A stretch of 64,000 nucleotides of DNA, from assembly GCF_014201905.1 (NCBI RefSeq), contig NZ_JACHFM010000001.1, positions 1,378,994-1,442,993 of the forward strand, in the 5' to 3' direction. The stretch is from Amaricoccus macauensis (GTDB lineage: Bacteria > Pseudomonadota > Alphaproteobacteria > Rhodobacterales > Rhodobacteraceae). The notes below the pieces were generated by a model. It searched no databases. It was not told the DNA's origin and was given only the letters and a program-made list of their open reading frames with translations. Both the position numbers and the translations under genes were made by a program. Positions 25,012 through 33,902 of this stretch are shown one piece after another (position 1 is the first letter of the stretch; every line of letters begins with the position of its first letter).

Positions 25012-27765
25012 TCAGGCGGCGGAGGCCGCCTGCTCCGTGCCTTCGGAGCCGACCCGCGCCGCTGCCGTATCGCGCGACGTCACGTGATAGACAGCGAAGG
25101 ACCAGAGCGACACATCGACCGCGGTCCCGCCCTGCAGCTGGAGGAAGAACTTCGGCGCCGTCCCGGGGGCCCGATCGGCGAAGGTCTCCTGCGTCACAGT
25201 GAAGCGGTTGCGGATCGGACGGAGCCGCCAGTCGATCGTGTGGACCACGGCATGGCACCATGGATCCGCACCGGGCGCCCGGTTCACGTAGAGGCCGGAG
25301 CGGAGTTCGAGCTGGACCCGCGACGACATGAAGCCCACGATCTCGTAGGTCTCACCCACGCGGAAGACGTCGGGGCAAATCTCGAACTCGATCAATGCCC
25401 ACTCGATATCCGCCTCCCTGACCGTGCGGAACCGAAGCCCGTGGAGCGCGGATTCGGGGCCGAAGGGCAGCGCGACGGGCTCGATGCGGTCCATCTCGAA
25501 ACGACCAACGCCCGTGTCGGCCTTGTAGGCCACACGGGCCCCCGACACGAACTCCTGATAGGGGGTGAGGGCGCGGTGCTGCGGCCCCGGGCAGCCCGCG
25601 AAGGCGTCGGCCAGCGCTGGCGCCGCGCTGCGCGTGCACTCGACGCCTGCCGGGGGCTTCTCCGCCGCGCCCGGAGCCCTGTCCCCGAGACGCGTGCCCT
25701 CCGCATGGCGGTAACGGTCGAAAAGCGGCGCGCGCCAGCCCACCAGCGGCAGGGAGTCGCGCTGCCGATGACGCAGGCGCGGAAAGCCCGGGACCTGGAG
25801 CTCGCGAATGGCGATGTCGAGCGTCGCGGTCATCCGCTCGTTGGTCGGCATCCGAACCGCTCGGGTCCTGAAATCGCCGATCGAGTAGAACTCGTACCGC
25901 AGGTAGTGCACGAAGCGTTCAATCAGCGTCTGGTCGGGCTTCGCCGGGGATCGGACGTGATCGAGGACATCCCGCGCTTCATCGACATACCGGTTGACGC
26001 CGTCGATCTGGTAGAAGGCCTTGCCGTAGAGCAGGCAGAACTTCCCCCACAGCATCGCCTGCACGCCGACGCCCGAGTTGAAGGTCAGGATGCTGTTGCA
26101 CGCCCCGAGCAGGTCGGCGACGTGACAGTCATCGGCGGAAATGCAGTTTCCAAATGCCGGAACGTCATCCTCGAGCGGGTGCTTCTTGACGACGACCTTC
26201 ACGCCGGGCGGTATCGCTGCGTCGAGCTCGGTCAGCAATTCGATGAACCGGGCATAGGTCCGGTTGCCGCGCGTCATGAAACGGGTGGCGGTGTCGTCCG
26301 GCCGCTGCAGCGCCACGAAGATCATGAAGTCGCTCTCGGCGATCCCAAGCTTGCGTCGCAGCGCCGAGGGGCCAATGCGGTCCGGCTGATCCTCGAGCGC
26401 CTGGTTCGCGAGCCGCTCCTCGGCCATGTAGTCGACGACCTGCGCCCGTTCGGCCGCGTCGAGCGGACGATCCCAACGCTCGCCCGCATAACTCGTGCTG
26501 TCGGCAAGAAAGCCCTCCGGGTCGAAGAAGAACGACCGGTTCAGGGCGCCCCGCTCCGCGACGAGATAGGGGAGGCCGAGTTCGCGACACCAGCGATAGA
26601 TGTCGGCCATCGCTTCCGAGGAGTACGGGTTGTGGAAGAGGACCCGGCGGATGCCATGCGCGCCGAGGTAGTCCATGAATCTCGCCTTGGTCTGAAACTC
26701 GGTCTCCGACTCGAAGTGGAGCGTTCCAAAGTACGGCATCACGTCGCGATGGGCCGTGAACGTGTTCTTCCGAAAGCAGAGCGTCCGACCCCGGCTGAGG
26801 TCAGGCAGTGGATCGGGCTCGGCTTCGAGCCCTCCCGAAAGCTTCTCGAGGAAGTTCTTTCGATTCGCGGCTGACCTCTTGAAGTAGTCTCCGTCCCGGG
26901 TGACCGGATGCCACGCATGGAAAATGGCGATCCCCTTGGCGAACAGCGTGTCGCCGTAGAGCCGGTAGGATGCCTTCCAGGTACTGTAATCGACGGTATC
27001 GAAGTTTCCCCGCTCGGTCGCCCATTCACGTGGCCTTGGAAACCGGCCGTCGTTGCGGATGCAGCGATTGATGAACTCGAGGTCCTCGTAGCCCCAGCCG
27101 ACGAAGCCCTCGTTGTTGCCGCCTCGCGACAGATAGTAGCGCCGATGATGGAGAGTCACCGACGTGCCCGTGGAGATGCGCTCGACGCGGGAAGTGTCGC
27201 CCATCAGGGCGTAGTGATGGAAGAGCTGCGCCTGATCTTCCGGCGGCGTGCGCCGGAGTTCCCCGACGCCAGCCTCCGTGAGATAGATAAAGGGGACCAT
27301 CAGGAAGCTCGAAGCCGTGCCGCGAAGACCCTGCACCCGGATTTCGGCGAGAAGCCGGTTGTAGAAGCCTGCGGGCGGAATCAGATCCACGTCCTGGAAC
27401 AGGATGAAGTCGCTCCGCGCGTACATGGCGCCGGCGTTGCGGCAGCGCCCTACCGAGAAGTGCCGGTCTTCCGTGGGGAGCCGCAGATAGGACCAGCCGC
27501 GCTGGTGCAGGATCTCGTCGATTTCGGCGACCAGGGAGGCGGGAGAGCCATCGTCCACCACCAGGAAGTGCACCCGCGACGGCGTTTCACTGTCGTTGCC
27601 CGGGTTTCGCCGCAGCCGGTCTATGCCGTCGGCCCGGTCAATCGAAGCTCGGAGGGGAATGATCACCGTCAGGTCACTTCGGCCATCCCACCGGTCTATG
27701 AAAACTGCCCCCAGAAACCCATCCGATGCCCCGCCGTCCTCTCTGATTACATTGCTTTTGTTCAT
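25012..27765 (-). CDS. Multi-domain glycosyltransferase: GT2/GT7C plus capsule-synthesis-like domain
   Basis: A 917-residue cytoplasmic protein with three apparent parts. Residues ~30-295 are a GT-A glycosyltransferase (SDLTVIIPLRA, VVDDGS at 70-74, DVD at 125-127, and GWGYEDLEFINR at 223-234, as in chondroitin-polymerase/GT7C enzymes). Residues ~335-640 resemble KpsC/KpsS capsule proteins (LVAERGALNR, ILTFNSGVGVQAMLWGK, LLYGKAFYQIDGVN). Residues ~735-897 form a strand-rich domain of no recognised family, perhaps carbohydrate-binding. No capsule export genes adjoin. The N-terminal codons and upstream DNA are unusually AT-rich, which might mean transfer or a strong promoter. A surface polysaccharide role is inferred; acceptor and donor are unknown. 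Confidence 0.75.
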   Translation of the reverse strand: MNKSNVIREDGGASDGFLGAVFIDRWDGRSDLTVIIPLRASIDRADGIDRLRRNPGNDSETPSRVHFLVVDDGSPASLVAEIDEILHQRGWSYLRLPTEDRHFSVGRCRNAGAMYARSDFILFQDVDLIPPAGFYNRLLAEIRVQGLRGTASSFLMVPFIYLTEAGVGELRRTPPEDQAQLFHHYALMGDTSRVERISTGTSVTLHHRRYYLSRGGNNEGFVGWGYEDLEFINRCIRNDGRFPRPREWATERGNFDTVDYSTWKASYRLYGDTLFAKGIAIFHAWHPVTRDGDYFKRSAANRKNFLEKLSGGLEAEPDPLPDLSRGRTLCFRKNTFTAHRDVMPYFGTLHFESETEFQTKARFMDYLGAHGIRRVLFHNPYSSEAMADIYRWCRELGLPYLVAERGALNRSFFFDPEGFLADSTSYAGERWDRPLDAAERAQVVDYMAEERLANQALEDQPDRIGPSALRRKLGIAESDFMIFVALQRPDDTATRFMTRGNRTYARFIELLTELDAAIPPGVKVVVKKHPLEDDVPAFGNCISADDCHVADLLGACNSILTFNSGVGVQAMLWGKFCLLYGKAFYQIDGVNRYVDEARDVLDHVRSPAKPDQTLIERFVHYLRYEFYSIGDFRTRAVRMPTNERMTATLDIAIRELQVPGFPRLRHRQRDSLPLVGWRAPLFDRYRHAEGTRLGDRAPGAAEKPPAGVECTRSAAPALADAFAGCPGPQHRALTPYQEFVSGARVAYKADTGVGRFEMDRIEPVALPFGPESALHGLRFRTVREADIEWALIEFEICPDVFRVGETYEIVGFMSSRVQLELRSGLYVNRAPGADPWCHAVVHTIDWRLRPIRNRFTVTQETFADRAPGTAPKFFLQLQGGTAVDVSLWSFAVYHVTSRDTAAARVGSEGTEQAASAA

Positions 27766-27963
27766 TAATTTTTAACCCCAGATATTATCTGACAGCTGGC
27801 AAGGCGATCAGCTTCAATTGTACTTCCTTGGTTAATTTTTGGTTAACCTCCAATGGCCAGGACCCTGTCGGAAGCCTACCGTGCGTCTGCCGCCCTTGAC
27901 AGCGATCCCCCGGCGGCGCACCCGGGCCGCGCGCGCGGCGAGACCACCAGCGGGAGATGCACC

Positions 27964-28659
27964 ATGTCCGATGACCGCCTGATCGTGGGCCTTGATCTGC
28001 CCGACGCCGGAAGCGCGGGCGCGCTTGTGGAGCGGCTGGGGCAGGAGGTCGGCTTCTACAAGATCGGGCTCGGGCTGCTGGCGAGTGGCGGGCTCGACCT
28101 CGCCGAGCGATTGAAGCGTGACGGCCGCCGGGTCTTCCTCGACATGAAGCTCTTCGACATCGGTGCGACGGTGACAGCGGCGACGCGCGGCCTCGTGGGG
28201 CGGATCGCCCCGGATTTCCTGACGGTGCAGGGCGACCCGCACGTGGTCCGCGCGGCGGTGGCCGGGCGGGGCAACGCGCCCACACGGATTCTCGCGATCA
28301 GCGTGCTCACCTCGCTCGACCGCGGCGATCTCGACGAGGCGATGATGGTCCCGGGTGATGTCGAGACGATCGTGCTGGAGCGCGCGCGCCGGGCCTTCGC
28401 CGCCGGGGCCGACGGCGTTGTCGCCTCGCCACAGGAGGCTGCGGCGATCCGGGCGCTGCCCGAGGCGAGGGGCAAGGCGATCGTCACGCCCGGCGTCCGT
28501 CCGGCGGGCGCGGCGGTGGGCGACCAGAAGCGGATCGCGACGCCGGCCGAGGCCCTGCGCGCCGGGGCCGACCACCTGGTGATCGCCCGGCCGATCTGGT
28601 CGGTGGACGATCCCGTCGCCGCGGCCCGGGCGATTCTTGCGGAAATCGCCGCTGCGTGA
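27964..28659 (+). CDS. pyrF: Orotidine 5-prime-phosphate decarboxylase
   Basis: A 231-residue decarboxylase giving UMP in pyrimidine synthesis. RLIVGLDLPD start, the catalytic VFLDMKLFDIGATV (Lys-Asp array), FLTVQGD and the phosphate-binding end IVTPGVRP...QKRIATPAEAL with LVIARPIW are present. GGGAG lies 7 bases before ATG 27964; the open frame upstream has no better start. The 198-base spacer to the divergent glycosyltransferase contains AT-rich sequence suited to promoters for both genes. Confidence 0.97.
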   Translation: MSDDRLIVGLDLPDAGSAGALVERLGQEVGFYKIGLGLLASGGLDLAERLKRDGRRVFLDMKLFDIGATVTAATRGLVGRIAPDFLTVQGDPHVVRAAVAGRGNAPTRILAISVLTSLDRGDLDEAMMVPGDVETIVLERARRAFAAGADGVVASPQEAAAIRALPEARGKAIVTPGVRPAGAAVGDQKRIATPAEALRAGADHLVIARPIWSVDDPVAAARAILAEIAAA

Positions 28660-28762
28660 CCGAAACTTCAGGAGAGATGCGAAACACCTGAAGGCGACAG
28701 GCGAGGATGACGGACGCGGACGGAATGCTACGTACGGTGGTCCATTGGAAAGGACCCCGTCC

Positions 28763-29209
28763 GTGCAGATTCTCCCCTATCTCTTTTCGGCCCTCGGCCT
28801 CGGCGTGCTCGTTGCCTGGCAACCCCTGATAAACGCCCTCGTCGCCCGCGCCATTGGCAGTTCCTACGGCGCCGCGCTCATATCGATCAGCATCACGCTG
28901 GTCGGCGCCGTCATCGTGGTCGCGTTCGCCGGACGCGGCGACATCTCGCGGGCGACGCTCTCCACCCTGCCCTGGTGGGTGTTTCTCGGCGGCTTCATCG
29001 GCACGCTCTTCGTCGGGGGCGGCGTGATCATCGCCCCGGTCACCGGCGCCCTCGTCTTCGTCGCCTGCGTGGTCGGGGGCCAGCTCATCGGCGCGACCAT
29101 CGCCGACCACTTCGGTCTCTTCGGCATCACGGTCCGGGAGGTGACACCGCAGCGCCTCGCCGGGCTCGCCCTGGTCGTCTCCGGCGCCGCCCTCGCGCTG
29201 CGGGGATGA
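28763..29209 (+). CDS. DMT-superfamily YdcZ/DUF606 membrane transporter
   Basis: A 148-residue inner-membrane protein with about five helices (YLFSALGLGVLVAWQPLINALV, LISISITLVGAVIVVAFAG, WWVFLGGFIGTLFVGGGVI, TGALVFVACVVGGQLIG, LAGLALVVSGAALAL), matching the short YdcZ half-size DMT family that works as a dimer. The start is GTG 28763, preceded by AAAGGA at about 9 bases; this gives the expected length. It is ~100 bases downstream of pyrF and may be a separate unit. Substrate unknown. Confidence 0.85.
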   Translation: MQILPYLFSALGLGVLVAWQPLINALVARAIGSSYGAALISISITLVGAVIVVAFAGRGDISRATLSTLPWWVFLGGFIGTLFVGGGVIIAPVTGALVFVACVVGGQLIGATIADHFGLFGITVREVTPQRLAGLALVVSGAALALRG

Positions 29210-29289
29210 CACGCTCCTGTTAACCCGCGGATTTTGACCTCGGCGCAAGCCTTCTGTAGGGTGGCGCGACGTCGGTCGGGACCAGAATC

Positions 29290-31845
29290 GTGCTGCTCTG
29301 GATTTTCAGGTTTTTTGGGTTTTTGTTCAGCTGGTTGGCGATCGGGTCCATCATGGCACTCGGTGGCATAGCCGCTGTGTTCCAGATCTACGGCAAGGAT
29401 TTGCCGGACTATCAGCAACTCGCGACCTATGAGCCCGCCACGCTCAGCCGGATCTATTCCGGCGAGGGCCAGCTCATGGACGAGTTCGCCCGCGAGCGGC
29501 GGATCTTCACGCCCATCGACGAGATCCCCGACCAGATCAAGCAGGCGTTCGTCTCGGCCGAGGACAAGAATTTCTACAACCACCACGGCTTCGACCCGCG
29601 CGGGATCGCGGCGGCGCTCTATGACGCGGCGCTGCACGGTGGCCGGCTGCGCGGCGCCTCGACGATCACCCAGCAGGTGATGAAGAACTTCCTGCTGACC
29701 GGCGAGCGCTCCGGTGAGCGCAAGATCAAGGAAATCATCCTCGCCACCCGGCTGGAGAACACGCTCTCGAAGGACGATATCCTTCAACTCTACCTGAACG
29801 AGATTTTCCTCGGCCAGAACGCCTATGGCGTCACGGCCGCGGCACAGACCTATTTTGCCAAGTCGCTCGAAGAGCTGACCCTCGCGGAGACCGCGTATCT
29901 CGCGGCGCTGCCGAAGGAGCCGAGCAACCTCCATCCGGTGCGTGACAAGGCCGAGGCCATCGACCGGCGCAACTACGTGCTGAACCAGATGGCGCAGAAC
30001 GGCTACGTCACCCGCGACGCCGCCGAGGCGGCGAAGAAGGAGGATCTGGTCACCGTCCAGTCCGGCGCCATCGCCTCGGCGCGGCGCGAGATGCCGCCGC
30101 GCGACTATTTCACCGAGGAGGTGCGGCGCCAGCTCGCGGCGAAGTTCGGCGACGACGAACTCTTTACCGGCGGCCTCTCGATCCGCGCCACCGTCGATCC
30201 GAAGCTCCAGAACGTCGCCGCCGAGGCGCTGCGCGACGGGCTCGAGTCCTATGACCGCGGCCTGAAGGTCTACAGCGGCCCGGTAGCCGAGATCGATCCG
30301 GCGAGCTTCAACCCCGATGATGAAGCAAGCTGGCGCAAGGTGCTGTCGAGCGCTCCGGTCCCGCGCGACATCTCCGGCTGGTATCCCGCGATCGTGCTCT
30401 CGCTCGGCGACACGTCGGCGCGGATCGGCATCGACGGCATCCCGACGCCTCCCGAGGGCGACTTCCTGCCGTTCTCCGACGCCGCATGGGCCCGCGTCCG
30501 CGCGAACGACAGCGGCCGCCTCCGCACCGCGCGCGGCCCGAGCGACCTCTGGAAGGTCGGCGACGTGGTGCTGGTGAAGGCCATCGAGAAGGACGGCGCC
30601 TTCGACCACTGGTCCTACCGCCAGATCCCGGCGATCCAGGGCGCGTTCATGGCCATGGACACCCAGACCGGCCGCGTGCTCGCCATGCAGGGCGGCTTCT
30701 CCTATCAGTCGAGCGTCTTCAACCGCGCGACGCAGGCGCTGCGCCAGCCGGGTTCGTCGTTCAAGCCCTTCGTCTACGCCGCGGCCCTCGATCAGGGCTA
30801 TTCCCCGGCGACCATCGTCCTCGACGCGCCGATCGAGGTGGCGACGTCGGCGGGCATCTGGATGCCGGAGAACTCAGGCGGCACCTACTATGGGCCGACG
30901 CCGCTGCGCACCGGCATCGAGCAGTCGCGCAACCTGATGACTGTCCGCATCGCGCAGGACGTGGGCATGGACACGGTGGCGAAGTACGGCGAGCGCTTCG
31001 GCATCTACAACAACATGCCGCATCTCCTCAGCTACTCGCTGGGCGCCGGCGAGACCACGCTCTACAAGATGGTCGCAGCCTACGCGATGCTGGCGAACGG
31101 CGGGCTGCAGGTCGAGCCGACGCTGGTCGACCGGGTGCAGGACCGCTACGGCAAGACCATCTATCGCCACGACCAGCGCACCTGTGACGAGTGCTCGGCC
31201 AACGACGTGGCCGAAGCGCCGGACCCGACGATCCACTCCAACGCCGAGCGCGTGATGGACGCGATCACCGCCTATCAGGTAACCTCGATGCTCCAGGGCG
31301 CGGCCAGCCGCGGCACCTCGGCCGGATCGGTGGGCCGGATGCGGCTGAACCTCGCCGGCAAGACCGGCACCACCAACGAGGCGAAGGACGTCTGGTACGT
31401 GGGTTACAGCCCGCGCATCGTCGCCGGCTGCTACATGGGCTACGACAATCCCCGGCCGCTCGGCGAGAGCGCGTTCGGCGGCACGCTCTGCGCGCCGGTG
31501 TTCGTCGACTTCATGAAGCAGGCGATGGCAGGTCAGGGACCGGTCAGCTGGCCGGCGCCCCCGGGCGGGCACTTCATCAAGATCAACCGCCACACCGGCC
31601 AGCGCCTGCCGGACAACGCATCGGGCGGGGACGTGCAGGCCGAGTATATCCGCGACGGTCAGGAGCTGATGGTCGGCGCCTACGGCATGACGGTGGACGG
31701 CGGCTGGAAGATGGGCTCGGACGTGCCGCTCTTCGACGACGTGCTGAACTCGCCGGCGATCGAGCGCGTGACGGTCCGGGGCGAGAGCCGCTCGCTGCCG
31801 TCGCGGCCATCCCTCGGGTCGATGTCGAGCGGCGGGCTCTACTGA
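29290..31845 (+). CDS. mrcA: Penicillin-binding protein 1A, class A
   Basis: An 851-residue bifunctional peptidoglycan synthase anchored by an N-terminal helix (FFGFLFSWLAIGSIMALGG). The glycosyltransferase domain has the catalytic glutamate in SAEDKNFYNHHGFD (E91) and GASTITQQVMKNFLL. The transpeptidase domain has SSFK (S489 nucleophile), SRN (S546) and KTGT (K691). An inserted OB-like region lies between them, as in PBP1A. GTG is used as the start. An 80-base spacer separates it from the YdcZ gene. It polymerises and cross-links the wall made from precursors of the mur genes at the right end of the window. Confidence 0.96.
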   Translation: MLLWIFRFFGFLFSWLAIGSIMALGGIAAVFQIYGKDLPDYQQLATYEPATLSRIYSGEGQLMDEFARERRIFTPIDEIPDQIKQAFVSAEDKNFYNHHGFDPRGIAAALYDAALHGGRLRGASTITQQVMKNFLLTGERSGERKIKEIILATRLENTLSKDDILQLYLNEIFLGQNAYGVTAAAQTYFAKSLEELTLAETAYLAALPKEPSNLHPVRDKAEAIDRRNYVLNQMAQNGYVTRDAAEAAKKEDLVTVQSGAIASARREMPPRDYFTEEVRRQLAAKFGDDELFTGGLSIRATVDPKLQNVAAEALRDGLESYDRGLKVYSGPVAEIDPASFNPDDEASWRKVLSSAPVPRDISGWYPAIVLSLGDTSARIGIDGIPTPPEGDFLPFSDAAWARVRANDSGRLRTARGPSDLWKVGDVVLVKAIEKDGAFDHWSYRQIPAIQGAFMAMDTQTGRVLAMQGGFSYQSSVFNRATQALRQPGSSFKPFVYAAALDQGYSPATIVLDAPIEVATSAGIWMPENSGGTYYGPTPLRTGIEQSRNLMTVRIAQDVGMDTVAKYGERFGIYNNMPHLLSYSLGAGETTLYKMVAAYAMLANGGLQVEPTLVDRVQDRYGKTIYRHDQRTCDECSANDVAEAPDPTIHSNAERVMDAITAYQVTSMLQGAASRGTSAGSVGRMRLNLAGKTGTTNEAKDVWYVGYSPRIVAGCYMGYDNPRPLGESAFGGTLCAPVFVDFMKQAMAGQGPVSWPAPPGGHFIKINRHTGQRLPDNASGGDVQAEYIRDGQELMVGAYGMTVDGGWKMGSDVPLFDDVLNSPAIERVTVRGESRSLPSRPSLGSMSSGGLY

Positions 31846-31917
31846 GCCGACTGACCCCATACTTGTCGGAAGGAGCCCGCGGCCTGCCCTTGGCCGCATC
31901 GCCATCTGGGAGCGGGC

Positions 31918-32307
31918 ATGAAACGGGGAGGCAGGATCGAGGGCTCGCGGATCGTCCGCGGTTTCTTCCTCGGCCTCGGCCTCGGCTTCACCGCGCTCGG
32001 ACTTGTGGGCGTCGTGCTGCCGGTGCTGCCAACGACGCCGTTCCTGATCCTCGCGGTTGCCTGCTTCGCGCGGTCATCGAAGCGGCTGGAGCGGCGGCTG
32101 CTCGATCATCCGCAGGTCGGCCCGCCGCTCCGTGCCTGGCGCGAACGCGGCGCCATTCCGGTGCGGGCGAAGCGTATGGCGCTCTTCGGCACGAGCCTCG
32201 GCTTTGTGATCTTCCTCGCCACCGGTCATCATGGCTGGGGGCTGACGGCAGCGGTGGCGCTTCTGATGCTGGCGGGCGTCGCCTTCGTCTTCAGCCGCCC
32301 GTCCTGA
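31918..32307 (+). CDS. DUF454 (YbaN-like) inner membrane protein
   Basis: A 129-residue protein with two to three helices. The family signature [25 protein letters not shown] is intact (shown here split: [14 protein letters not shown]), followed by [19 protein letters not shown] and a C-terminal hydrophobic pair. GGGAG 5 bases upstream of the ATG. Its 3-prime end overlaps the convergent iorB end by 17 bases. Function of DUF454 is not established. Confidence 0.9.
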   Translation: MKRGGRIEGSRIVRGFFLGLGLGFTALGLVGVVLPVLPTTPFLILAVACFARSSKRLERRLLDHPQVGPPLRAWRERGAIPVRAKRMALFGTSLGFVIFLATGHHGWGLTAAVALLMLAGVAFVFSRPS

Positions 32308-33889
32308 TCTCCGCATCGTCCCGGAGCGAGGCAATGGTGCGAAGGGCGCCTTCGAGCGCCTCGCCCTTCTCGTCCATCAGCGCCGCCTGACGCAAACGGC
32401 GAAGCCAGCCGGCCGCGTCGGGGAGGTCCGCCACGGTGGGCACCGCGGCGAGCACCCGGTCGAACTTCGAGAGGCCGCGGGCGTGGGTGTCGGAATAGCC
32501 CTTCACGAGGCGGCGGCAGGCGAGGATCTCGGTCGCGAGCGCGTAGTCGCGCGGCAACACCGCCTCCGCCAAGCCGAGCCACGCCTCGATGTGCGCCATC
32601 TCCCGGCCGTGGCGCAACAGGCCGCGGCGACGCGGGCGGAGCCCGGCGAGCACGTAGAGCGTGACGAACCAGCCGATGTTGCCGGTCTTCACCCGCCGCC
32701 CGCGGTTCACCAGCCGGTCGAGCGCGGCGAAGAGCCTCGGCCGGTTCTCGAGGAACCGGCCGAGGCCCACGGGCAGGCTCGCGACCACTTCGTCCATGCG
32801 GGGGTGCATGAACTCGGTGGTGTAGACGATCTGCTCGTCGGCGGCGGCAAGCTCGCGCCGCACCCGGTCGAAGCGGCTTGCGCGCGTCTTGAGGTCGGCG
32901 ACCCGGATGACATCGTCGTAGGCCATCGCGCCCGCGAGATACTTCGCCGCGGCAAGCGAGAAGGCGTGGCCTGCTTGCCCGCCTCCCGCCGCCTCGTCCG
33001 ACGCGATGAGCTTCGCCATCCGGTCGAGGTACTTCGCCCCGTAGGCCGGGTCCTGATAGTCGACGACCCGGCGCACCCCGGCATAGAGCATCGGTCGGAG
33101 CGGTTCGGGCAGGCCGTGGATCCGCGCGAGGAGCGCATCGAGCGCCGGCACCCCGACCGAAGCGGGCGGGGCAGGCAGATCCTTCCCGGGCGCGCGCGCC
33201 ACCGGGTCGGAAGCGCCCTCCGCCGCGCGCGCGAACCCGGCGCCGAACGCGCGCAGGCTCGCCTCGACGCCCCTGCCACCACTCGCCACCGCCGCTTCGA
33301 AGGCGGCGCGGCTGAACGGCAGGACGCCGGCCCCGGCGAGCGCGCCGAAGAGCACGGAGGAGATGACACTGCCGTTCTCCTCCGCGAGGCGCTGCATGTC
33401 GAAGGCGATGCTGTGGCGCGCGGCGACGTCCGAGGCGGTGACCACCGCCTCCGGATCGCCGGTGCCATCCCCCGGCACCTCCTTTTCGCCCACCGCATAG
33501 GCGCGATGCGTCGAGGCGATGAGTGTGGTGCGCTCCGGCGTGACGAGGCCCCGCAGCATCGAGCGGCCAGCCTCCATGAACTCGGACGCCAGCACGACAT
33601 CCACATCGCCCGCCGTTGGCATCAGCGACAGGACCGGCGCGTGGCCGTCCTTCGCCCGCATGAGCTCGACATAGTAGATCGTTGCCCCGGTGCGCTGCGC
33701 CACGCCCGGCACCGACGTCGATTGCGCCATCCAGCCCTCGGCCTCGGCCAGCGAGACGATCCAGTCGGCGAGGACACCGCCCCCCTGCCCGCCCATCGCC
33801 AGAATCGCGATGGTGATCGGCTTGTCGGCGCCCGAAACGACACGGCCCGAAACGACACCAGCCGAAACCGCACGGGCCGAAGCATTCAT
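32291..33889 (-). CDS. iorB: Indolepyruvate oxidoreductase beta subunit with DUF6537-type extension
   Basis: A 532-residue protein. Residues ~25-230 are the gamma-type domain of 2-oxoacid:ferredoxin oxidoreductases ([48 protein letters not shown]). The C-terminal ~280 residues are the helical extension found in long IorB proteins. Together with IorA it would oxidatively decarboxylate arylpyruvates such as indolepyruvate to aryl-acyl-CoA. AGGAGG 8 bases upstream fixes the start, 14 bases after the iorA stop. The first ~20 residues come from a 15-base tandem repeat and are probably disordered. Confidence 0.9.
   Translation of the reverse strand: MNASARAVSAGVVSGRVVSGADKPITIAILAMGGQGGGVLADWIVSLAEAEGWMAQSTSVPGVAQRTGATIYYVELMRAKDGHAPVLSLMPTAGDVDVVLASEFMEAGRSMLRGLVTPERTTLIASTHRAYAVGEKEVPGDGTGDPEAVVTASDVAARHSIAFDMQRLAEENGSVISSVLFGALAGAGVLPFSRAAFEAAVASGGRGVEASLRAFGAGFARAAEGASDPVARAPGKDLPAPPASVGVPALDALLARIHGLPEPLRPMLYAGVRRVVDYQDPAYGAKYLDRMAKLIASDEAAGGGQAGHAFSLAAAKYLAGAMAYDDVIRVADLKTRASRFDRVRRELAAADEQIVYTTEFMHPRMDEVVASLPVGLGRFLENRPRLFAALDRLVNRGRRVKTGNIGWFVTLYVLAGLRPRRRGLLRHGREMAHIEAWLGLAEAVLPRDYALATEILACRRLVKGYSDTHARGLSKFDRVLAAVPTVADLPDAAGWLRRLRQAALMDEKGEALEGALRTIASLRDDAEIRTGG
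33831..33875 (-). repeat. 15-base tandem repeat in the iorB 5-prime end
   Basis: Three consecutive 15-base units on the plus strand beginning CCCGAAACGACACGG, CCCGAAACGACACCA and GCCGAAACCGCACGG, with a partial fourth. They encode repeating VVSG/AVSA-like residues at the IorB N-terminus. The period is a multiple of three, so copy-number change keeps the frame. Confidence 0.8.
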
Positions 33890-33902
33890 CGGGACAGCCT
33901 CC

